Shown piece after piece: positions 1-5,123 of a DNA stretch of 5,123 nucleotides; position 1 is the first letter of the stretch; each line of letters begins with the position of its first letter. This DNA is from Nitrospirales bacterium (lineage in GTDB: Bacteria > Nitrospirota > Nitrospiria > Nitrospirales > UBA8639), in the NCBI GenBank assembly GCA_013817135.1, contig JACDDF010000219.1, positions 1 to 5,123 on the forward strand, written 5' to 3'. Under the pieces are notes generated by a model. The model ran no database searches, had not been told where the DNA came from, and saw only the letters and a program-made list of their open reading frames with translations. The position numbers were made by a program, and so were the translations under genes.

Positions 1-744
1 GGCATGGCCCATTCGTCTTCCGGGAGGTGCCGTAATTCCGGCAATGAAACTCACGACCGGCTTGGTCATCTCCTTTTTTATATAGGCCGCAGCCCGTTCC
101 TCGGCATCGCCACCAATTTCCCCAATCATCACGACCGCTTCGGTTTCTTCGTCCTCCTGAAACATGTGCAGCAAATCGATATACCCGGTTCCTATGAGAG
201 GATCACCACCGATACCGACACAAGTCGTTTCGCCAAGGCCCAAATTAGTCAGTTGATTGACGGCTTCGTAGGTTAAGGTGCCACTTCTTGAAATCACGCC
301 GACCCGCCCTTTTTTATGAATGAACCCCGGCATGATCCCGATCTTGCATTCCTCGGCCGTAATAATACCCGGACAATTTGGGCCAATCAGACGCGTGGTC
401 TTCCCGTAGAGCGCCCGCTGGACTCGAACCATATCATTGACGGGAATCCCCTCCGTAATGCAGATGATGAGCCATATGCCGGCATCGGCGGCCTCTAAAA
501 TTGCATCGGCGGCAAACGGAGGCGGCACAAAGATCAACGAGGTGGTGGCTTCAGTCTTCTTGACAGCTTCACGAACGGTATTAAACACCGGGATGCCTTC
601 TACTTCCTGACCGGCCTTGCCTGGCGTCACGCCAGCCACGACTTGCGTTCCGTACGCTTTGCATTGGGTCGCGTGAAAGGACCCTTCTTTGCCGGTGATC
701 CCTTGAACAACAACCCTGGTATTTTTATTCACCAAAATGCTCAT
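1..744 (-). CDS. sucD: Succinyl-CoA synthetase alpha subunit, 3'-truncated by window edge
   Basis: I translated this by hand as 248 uninterrupted codons from the ATG at 744 to the left edge. The family is usually about 290 residues, so roughly 40 C-terminal residues lie outside. It is the CoA-binding, phosphohistidine-carrying subunit of the cytoplasmic enzyme that interconverts succinate + CoA + NTP and succinyl-CoA + NDP + Pi. Visible motifs, in order: the CoA-site loop GITGKEG (15-21), GPNCPG (121-126), SRSGTLTYE (152-160), GIGGDP (177-182), GEIGG with the conserved Glu at 209, and RMGH with the active-site His at 247, only one codon from the edge. It resembles E. coli SucD along its whole length, starting with the same M-S-I-L. 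It lies 41 bp after sucC and has a good ribosome binding site, which supports this start. Citryl-CoA synthetase small subunit is a related alternative, but the close match to SucD and the tight sucC pairing argue against it. Confidence 0.97.
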   Translation of the reverse strand, partial: MSILVNKNTRVVVQGITGKEGSFHATQCKAYGTQVVAGVTPGKAGQEVEGIPVFNTVREAVKKTEATTSLIFVPPPFAADAILEAADAGIWLIICITEGIPVNDMVRVQRALYGKTTRLIGPNCPGIITAEECKIGIMPGFIHKKGRVGVISRSGTLTYEAVNQLTNLGLGETTCVGIGGDPLIGTGYIDLLHMFQEDEETEAVVMIGEIGGDAEERAAAYIKKEMTKPVVSFIAGITAPPGRRMGHA

Positions 745-750
745 GCCACG

Positions 751-756
751 TCACCT
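751..756 (-). promoter_or_regulatory. Ribosome binding site of sucD
   Basis: On the minus strand AGGTGA lies 6 nt before the sucD ATG. It matches the 3' part of the consensus AAGGAGGTGA. It supports the ATG at 744 as the start and independent initiation of sucD after the sucC stop. Confidence 0.7.
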
Positions 757-785
757 TTCACCAATCAAGGAGAATATTTCCACTA

Positions 786-1967
786 TCAGGTTGCCTGTTT
801 CTTTTTGAGAGCGACAATGCGTTGTGCCGCTTCCCAGAGGTCAGCGACCGCTTCCACTTTCAAGCCTGATTCAGCCAGAAGTTTTCGGCCTTCTTCCGCA
901 TTGGTTCCTTGAAGTCGAACAACCACAGGTAGCTTGATGCCGACTTCTTTCGCCGCATCAATCACTCCATGGGCAATACGCTCGCAACGCACAATCCCGC
1001 CGAAAATATTAATGAATATGCCCTTGACCTTTTTATCTTTCAACAGAATGCGAAACCCGGCTGCGACAGTCTCTTTTGTCGCTCCACCGCCCACATCCAA
1101 AAAATTCGCCGGTTCTGATCCCGCCAACTTGATGACATCCATGGTCGCCATTGCCAAACCCGCCCCGTTGACCATGCAGCCGATGTCTCCATCAAGTTTG
1201 ACGTAGTTCAAATTATTATTGCCCGCTTCTATCTCCAACGGTTCTTCTTCGTGTAAATCTCTAAACTTTTGAATATCGGGATGTTTAAATAATGCACTGT
1301 CATCAATTGAGACTTTTCCATCCAATGCGACCAGACGCTTATCCGTGGTGATCACCAATGGATTAATTTCCACGAGCGATGCGTTTTTTTCCATGAACAA
1401 GCGGTACAGGTTTTCCAATATTTGAAAAAATGGCTTCACCACCGCTGGTTCAAGGTCCGGTAGACCCAAGCCGAACGCCAGATTTCTTCCATTGTACCCT
1501 TGGAATCCCACTGCCGGATCAATGGACTCTTTCACCAATTTGTCCGGTGTATGTTCGGCCACTTCCTCAATGTCCATGCCACCTTCGGTACTGGCAATAA
1601 ACGTCGGAAAGCCTGACTCCCGGTCAACCAGTAAACTCAAGTAGAGTTCTTTAGCAATCCCTGCACCTTCTTCAATGAGTAGGCGACGAACTTTTCTTCC
1701 CTTTGGACCTGTCTGGTGCGTCACCAGCGTTTTCCCGAGAATTTCCTTCGCCAGTTCCGGCACTTCAGCTTTATTTTTGGTTAATTTGACCCCGCCGGCT
1801 TTGCCACGTCCCCCCGCATGGATCTGCGCTTTCACCACAAACACCGGGGTATCAAGAACTGAGGCCCATTTTTCAGCCGCTTTGACGTTTTTGATTTCCT
1901 TGCCTTTGGGTACAGGAATCCCAAATTGCGCAAAGAGCTGCTTGGCTTGAAACTCGTGAATATTCAT
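786..1967 (-). CDS. sucC: Succinyl-CoA synthetase beta subunit (ADP-forming type)
   Basis: This 393-residue protein is close to the 388 residues of E. coli SucC and collinear with it. It binds the nucleotide and succinate and pairs with SucD. The N-terminal ATP-grasp domain (about 1-235) begins NIHEFQAKQLF and holds the Gly-rich loop GGRGKAGGVK (52-61), ASTEGG (125-130) and EINPLV (200-205). N202 and D216 match the Mg-nucleotide ligands of the family. The C-terminal ligase domain carries GCMVNGAGLAM (263-273), FLDVGGGATK (289-298) and NIFGGIVRC (320-328), which lie near the phosphohistidine and interface. The ATG at 1967 is preceded by AGAGGA and places the family's usual N-terminus exactly. 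It sits 83 bp after frdA and 41 bp before sucD. Nucleotide preference (ATP or GTP) is not readable from these motifs. Citryl-CoA synthetase large subunit is the main alternative and is less likely, being usually longer. Confidence 0.97.
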   Translation of the reverse strand: MNIHEFQAKQLFAQFGIPVPKGKEIKNVKAAEKWASVLDTPVFVVKAQIHAGGRGKAGGVKLTKNKAEVPELAKEILGKTLVTHQTGPKGRKVRRLLIEEGAGIAKELYLSLLVDRESGFPTFIASTEGGMDIEEVAEHTPDKLVKESIDPAVGFQGYNGRNLAFGLGLPDLEPAVVKPFFQILENLYRLFMEKNASLVEINPLVITTDKRLVALDGKVSIDDSALFKHPDIQKFRDLHEEEPLEIEAGNNNLNYVKLDGDIGCMVNGAGLAMATMDVIKLAGSEPANFLDVGGGATKETVAAGFRILLKDKKVKGIFINIFGGIVRCERIAHGVIDAAKEVGIKLPVVVRLQGTNAEEGRKLLAESGLKVEAVADLWEAAQRIVALKKKQAT

Positions 1968-2050
1968 AAGTCCTCTTCGTAGGTTCTACAGCTCAAATCG
2001 GAACATTCGGCGATGACAATATCCCGTTTGGTGATCAATCGACTTGATAA
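1968..2050 (-). other. frdA-sucC spacer, frdA frame open past its stop
   Basis: These 83 bp contain the sucC ribosome binding site and no convincing hairpin or T-run, so transcription probably reads through. Read in the frdA frame, the 28 codons after the UAG stop are all sense. The frame closes at a TGA that overlaps the sucC ATG as ATGA. It contains TTG codons but no ATG or GTG start. I do not call a gene here; either a shortened frdA or chance is possible. Confidence 0.5.
1971..1976 (-). promoter_or_regulatory. Ribosome binding site of sucC
   Basis: On the minus strand AGAGGA ends 3 nt before the sucC ATG. This is a recognisable but closely spaced Shine-Dalgarno sequence. It fits the chosen start, the only one that gives the family's normal N-terminus. 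Confidence 0.6.
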
Positions 2051-3628
2051 CTACTTGTTGGTGTAGGCCGGCAAGACCATGGGTGAGATGATGCCAGCAG
2101 ACACATGATGCCGTTTGGCTTCCGCTCGAAACCGCTTCAGATGGTCTAATGTCAACGAGCTTTTCGGCAGAGACTTGGATCGCTCGGCTGCGAGAGTACC
2201 CGTCCGCTTGCCAAACACCATTAAGTCCAACAAGGAATTCCCCATGAGCCGGTTTCGCCCATGCAATCCCCCGGAGGCCTCTCCTGCCACAAATAAATTG
2301 GCCACAGGCGTTTCTCCATTCACATCAATCTTGACGCCCCCGTTTTGGTAATGCAGCGTGGGATAGATCAACACGGGATCTTTCCGGATATCTACCTGGT
2401 AGCGCTCATACTGCCGAACCATCGCGGGAAAATGCTTATCCAATGTTCCCGGTCCATGTTCCACATCCAACAATGGTGTATCGAGCCAGACTCCCACCCT
2501 TCCTGATGGTGTTCGGACGCCTCGGCCTTCTTCACATTCCCGAATGATCGACGAGGACACGACATCCCGGGTATCCAATTCGTTTACAAAGCGCTCGCCC
2601 TTCGCATTCACTAAATGGCCGCCCTCAGATCGAATGCCTTCCGTTACCAGCGCGCCGACTAATTGTTCAGGATACACGCCACCTGAAGGATGATATTGAA
2701 AGGTATCGATTTGAACGAGAGGCACCCCCAGGCGATAGGCCAGGACCAGGGCATCCCCTGTCGCCCCGAAATGATTGCTGGTCGGAAATCCCTGAATGTG
2801 CAACCGGCCTATTCCGCCTGTTGCCAGAATCACCGTTTTAGCCGCAACGACGATGAACCGGTTGTTGTCTAAGTCCTTCAGCACCGCGCCCGTGCACGCA
2901 CCTTTGGCATCGCTTAACAATTCCACCGCCGCAACAAATTCCAACAGTGGAATTTTCTTGTTCAGCACTTCGTCTTTCAGCACCCGCATGATTTCCAAGC
3001 CGGTGTAATCGGAGCAGGTCAAGAGCCTGGCCTTTGAGCTGCCTCCCCCCTTTTTCACATGAAGATTTCCGTCCGCATCCCGATCGAACAGGACACCCAA
3101 TTCCAACAGCCATTTCGCAATTGACGGTCCCTCTTCCACCATGACCTTTAACAACTGATGGTCATTTTTCATATGGCCACCCTTTAGGGTGTCCAAGAAA
3201 TGTTGGACAGGCGAATCATCCGAGGCGACGGCAATTTGCATCCCGCCCTGGGCCATCACCGAGTTAGAATCCCCGAGACGCAACTTGGTGGCCAGTAACA
3301 CATTAGCCCCCTGGGCATGGGCATGAAGCGCCGATGCGCACCCTGCCCCTCCTCCACCAACGACCAGGACATCCACGGAATACGCCGGGGTGAGATCCAG
3401 ATCAGCCGGAACCGGGCTCTCCCCCTCTAACAGGGTTGCCACTTCGGTCACGGTCGATTGACCGGCATTCGGGCCAAAAATAATCGGACGGTAGGCATGA
3501 GCCCGATGATCGGGATGGTGTTTCTTAATGAGGCTATCCCGTTCGGCGGGAGAAAGCTTGGGGAAACTTTTAGACCGACGGGCGTCTCGGGTTTGATGAA
3601 CTAAATTTCTCTGATCGGTAAGTTCCAT
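2051..3628 (-). CDS. frdA: Fumarate reductase/succinate dehydrogenase flavoprotein subunit, non-canonical type
   Basis: This 525-residue FAD subunit catalyses fumarate/succinate interconversion. The FAD Rossmann motif is VVGGGGAG (89-96). The active site is complete: H313 (QYHPSG), T329-E330 and R333 (VTEGIRSEGG), R354 (TRDVVSS), H426 (LHYQNGG) and R460 (LHGRNRL). E330, R333 and R354 match the Glu/Arg proton relay described for flavocytochrome c3 and E. coli FrdA. Three features differ from the classical subunit. Asn122 stands where canonical FrdA/SdhA has the His covalently bound to FAD, so FAD should be non-covalent. About 82 residues precede the Rossmann fold. Only about 45 follow the FAD domain, ending SPMVLPAY, where E. 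coli FrdA has about 200. It starts 21 bp after frdB in the same frame with no good ribosome binding site, suggesting translational coupling. No ATG, GTG or TTG lies between the frdB stop and this ATG. L-aspartate oxidase is a relative, but the FrdB partner argues for fumarate reductase. Confidence 0.92.
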   Translation of the reverse strand: MELTDQRNLVHQTRDARRSKSFPKLSPAERDSLIKKHHPDHRAHAYRPIIFGPNAGQSTVTEVATLLEGESPVPADLDLTPAYSVDVLVVGGGGAGCASALHAHAQGANVLLATKLRLGDSNSVMAQGGMQIAVASDDSPVQHFLDTLKGGHMKNDHQLLKVMVEEGPSIAKWLLELGVLFDRDADGNLHVKKGGGSSKARLLTCSDYTGLEIMRVLKDEVLNKKIPLLEFVAAVELLSDAKGACTGAVLKDLDNNRFIVVAAKTVILATGGIGRLHIQGFPTSNHFGATGDALVLAYRLGVPLVQIDTFQYHPSGGVYPEQLVGALVTEGIRSEGGHLVNAKGERFVNELDTRDVVSSSIIRECEEGRGVRTPSGRVGVWLDTPLLDVEHGPGTLDKHFPAMVRQYERYQVDIRKDPVLIYPTLHYQNGGVKIDVNGETPVANLFVAGEASGGLHGRNRLMGNSLLDLMVFGKRTGTLAAERSKSLPKSSLTLDHLKRFRAEAKRHHVSAGIISPMVLPAYTNK

Positions 3629-3649
3629 GGGAAAAGCGCGGAAACCTGT

Positions 3650-4366
3650 TTACGTTGTGGCGGCGGTGGTATTTTGTAATTCCTCATCGGACAACTTAAG
3701 GATACGATCCCATTCCTGCTGAAAACGCCCATCGGTAATCTCTTGAATACGTGTCGCCAGGCCTTCAGGTTTCTCGGTGAAATGCACGCCTTGAGCCCGA
3801 CTGGCATAGAGCGCGACCAGATTGGGAGCAATATCAGCAATACAGACGGGCGCGCACATTCCACACATCACACAATCCATGAACATTTCCGAGACCGCTT
3901 TAAAATCTCCAAACACCGCTTTCCACACCCCTTCCCGCACATCGATATGTTGTGGGCAGGCTTCTGTGCAGGCATTACAATTCCGGCACAATGGGGCTTC
4001 AGGATAGAGCGTAAACAAATCCTGTTTGGGATCTTTGAGCTCAAGAAGATTGTAGGTCGCTTTTCTCGCAGGAAAAGCCGGCATGAACGAAAAGGACATG
4101 CCATCCTCGACTGCCATCGAGCAGGCCAAACAGGTTTTGACCTTGGGATCGTCTTTCGTACGGTAATAGGTCGCACAGGCTCCACAAAACCCGCCTAAGC
4201 ATCCAACCCCACGAATCACATCCTGCCCGGCATACCACAAGGCCTTGATCAGGGTAATGCCCGCTGGAACCTGAAACGGTTTCCCTTCAATCTCCACCGT
4301 GACCATCTTGGGTTGGAGACTCTCTTTTTGATCCAGCGTATTTTTTTTATTTAATGTGTCAGGCAT
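3650..4366 (-). CDS. frdB: Fumarate reductase/succinate dehydrogenase iron-sulfur subunit with two ferredoxin-type motifs
   Basis: This 238-residue electron-transfer subunit partners the FrdA encoded downstream. Residues about 21-105 form a plant-ferredoxin-like domain with [2Fe-2S] ligands C56, C61, C64 (CLGGFCGAC) and C79. The second half has two ferredoxin-type motifs, C127-x2-C130-x2-C133-x3-C137-P and C165-x2-C168-x2-C171-x3-C175. Each matches a [4Fe-4S] site. Classical FrdB/SdhB instead has one [4Fe-4S] and one [3Fe-4S] near quinone, so this is closer to the HdrC/GlpC dicluster layout. No membrane segment or signal peptide is seen, so a cytoplasmic location is expected. The C-terminus (about 195-238) is a hydrophilic, probably helical tail. 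The ATG at 4366 has a weak ribosome binding site. Met21, just before the domain (MVTVEIEG), is a possible alternative start, and residues 2-20 are polar and unconserved-looking. A run of eight A lies in codons 7-9. Confidence 0.93.
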   Translation of the reverse strand: MPDTLNKKNTLDQKESLQPKMVTVEIEGKPFQVPAGITLIKALWYAGQDVIRGVGCLGGFCGACATYYRTKDDPKVKTCLACSMAVEDGMSFSFMPAFPARKATYNLLELKDPKQDLFTLYPEAPLCRNCNACTEACPQHIDVREGVWKAVFGDFKAVSEMFMDCVMCGMCAPVCIADIAPNLVALYASRAQGVHFTEKPEGLATRIQEITDGRFQQEWDRILKLSDEELQNTTAATT

Positions 4367-4444
4367 AGCTCAGAGATAGTACCTTAAACTATTAACAAAT
4401 TTCTCGTGATGCGTTCCAACCACCTGGCCCCACTTAATTGAGGG
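4367..4444 (-). other. acn-frdB spacer with small inverted repeat
   Basis: These 78 bp hold no terminator: no GC-rich stem followed by T's. Next to frdB lies a perfect 5-bp inverted repeat, ATAGT-(7 nt)-ACTAT, at 4376-4392. On the transcribed strand its loop holds AAGG, the only purine stretch resembling a ribosome binding site in this gap. Because AAGG is about 17 nt from the ATG, its role is uncertain. A -35/-10 pair can be forced here but matches poorly. Confidence 0.4.
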
Positions 4445-5123
4445 TTAATTTAACGCATTCAATGCGGAACCGGCCTTAAACCACGTAAGCTGTTGTTCCG
4501 TCATACTATGATTGGCTTGAATGACCACTTCCTGCCCATTCTTCTTATGAAGGAATACTTGAACTGGTTTGCCTGGTGCAAGTCCACTTAACCCTTTCAC
4601 ACTGATCCGGTCTTCCTGTTCAATTTGGTCATAATCTTTTGGATCCGCAAATGTCAGTGCAAGGATGCCTTGCTTCTTGAGATTGGTCTCATGGATGCGA
4701 GCAAAACTTTTTGTCATGACAGCTTGGACGCCCAAAAATCGTGGAGACATCGCCGCATGCTCCCTGCTGCTCCCTTCCCCATAGTTTTCATCCCCCACCA
4801 CAAACGACCCAATGCCTTTTTCTTTATACCGTCTAGCGACTTGTGCAGGAGTCAAGCCGGACTCTCCTGTTAAGACGTCATTGGCCTTACCCGCCTCGTC
4901 TGCAAAAGCATTGTTGGCTCCAAGAAACATGTTGTCGCTAATCTTGTCCAAATGCCCTCGAAATTTGAGCCACGGACCGGCGGGAGAGATATGATCGGTG
5001 GTCGTCTTCCCTTTGGTTTTAATCAATAACGGCAATTTTTCAAAATCTTTTCCATCCCATTTGGGAAAGGGCTTCAATAATTGCAATCGCTCGCTGGTGG
5101 GAGGAATTTCCACTTGAAGCTTA
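4445..5123 (-). CDS. acn: Aconitate hydratase, mitochondrial-type, C-terminal part (5' end outside window)
   Basis: The frame enters from the right edge; the first complete codon is 5122-5120 and 225 residues remain. The whole enzyme is usually 750-780 residues. It interconverts citrate and isocitrate through cis-aconitate with a [4Fe-4S] cluster, whose cysteines lie outside the window. What is seen is the C-terminal swivel domain. It has [17 protein letters not shown] (41-57 of the fragment), whose Arg55 matches a substrate-binding arginine. [14 protein letters not shown] (111-124) carries the catalytic Ser118 and Arg120. [14 protein letters not shown] (139-152) and FKAGSALN near the end follow. 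These blocks match animal mitochondrial aconitase much more closely than the bacterial AcnA/IRP-like or AcnB types. It is the most upstream gene seen, 78 bp before frdB. The GTG at 5113 is an internal valine codon, not a start. Confidence 0.95.
   Translation of the reverse strand, partial: KLQVEIPPTSERLQLLKPFPKWDGKDFEKLPLLIKTKGKTTTDHISPAGPWLKFRGHLDKISDNMFLGANNAFADEAGKANDVLTGESGLTPAQVARRYKEKGIGSFVVGDENYGEGSSREHAAMSPRFLGVQAVMTKSFARIHETNLKKQGILALTFADPKDYDQIEQEDRISVKGLSGLAPGKPVQVFLHKKNGQEVVIQANHSMTEQQLTWFKAGSALNALN

Noticed and set aside
1..1967. Citryl-CoA synthetase instead of succinyl-CoA synthetase
   Set aside because: Both subunits follow E. coli SucC and SucD closely in length and motifs, and the large subunit of citryl-CoA synthetase is usually longer.
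2034..2048. Inverted repeat ATCAA/TTGAT right after the frdA stop, considered as a terminator
   Set aside because: Only 5 AT-rich base pairs with no following T-run on the transcribed strand.
3190..3209. Perfect 7-bp inverted repeat TGTCCAA/TTGGACA with a 6-nt loop
   Set aside because: It lies deep inside frdA coding sequence, has no T-run, and a few such repeats are expected by chance in 5 kb.
2051..3628. L-aspartate oxidase (NadB) as the identity of the flavoprotein
   Set aside because: NadB also lacks the covalent His, but it works without an iron-sulfur partner; the adjacent frdB and the TCA context favour fumarate reductase.
3743..4198. Open frame of 151 codons on the plus strand inside frdB
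   Set aside because: It is the complement of a clear Cys-motif-bearing gene, has no recognisable domain and is rich in His/Arg as mirror frames often are.
4393..4425. Possible promoter (TTGGAA ... TAATAG) upstream of frdB
   Set aside because: Only 4/6 and 3/6 matches to consensus with a 19-nt spacer, which is no better than chance in an AT-rich gap.
5111..5113. GTG as a start codon for a short 222-residue aconitase-like protein
   Set aside because: The frame continues to the window edge with residues matching mitochondrial aconitase, so this is an internal Val codon of a longer gene.

Overview
All five genes in this window lie on the minus strand and are packed head to tail. In transcription order they are aconitase (3' part only, entering from the right edge), a fumarate reductase/succinate dehydrogenase iron-sulfur subunit (frdB), its flavoprotein subunit (frdA), succinyl-CoA synthetase beta (sucC) and alpha (sucD, running off the left edge just after its active-site histidine codon). 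The gaps are 78, 21, 83 and 41 bp. I see no terminator in any of them, so one transcription unit is the simplest reading. No RNA gene, mobile element, CRISPR array or stretch over 300 bp without a gene is present.

The genes encode three steps of the citric acid cycle: citrate/isocitrate, fumarate/succinate and succinate/succinyl-CoA. All three run in both directions, so the window alone does not fix the direction of the cycle. The fumarate reductase is not the textbook quinone enzyme. FrdB carries a [2Fe-2S] domain followed by two ferredoxin-type CxxCxxCxxxC motifs, so it has no [3Fe-4S] ligand pattern. FrdA keeps the whole dicarboxylate site and proton relay but has Asn where canonical FrdA/SdhA carries the FAD-linking His. 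It also has an N-terminal extension of about 80 residues and almost no C-terminal helical domain. No membrane-anchor gene accompanies the pair. These traits fit a soluble or differently wired enzyme, like the NADH-linked fumarate reductase known from Hydrogenobacter, and suit the reductive TCA cycle.

The organism is probably a bacterium with a reductive TCA cycle. My best guess is a Nitrospira-like member of Nitrospirota with base composition near 50% GC (estimated by eye). The gene set and order and the mitochondrial-type aconitase fit this, but other reductive-TCA bacteria (Leptospirillum, Nitrospinota, Aquificota) cannot be excluded. The genes most likely cooperate in converting fumarate to succinate to succinyl-CoA for a 2-oxoglutarate:ferredoxin oxidoreductase, with aconitase acting further on between isocitrate and citrate. 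Neither that oxidoreductase nor a citrate-cleaving enzyme is in the window.
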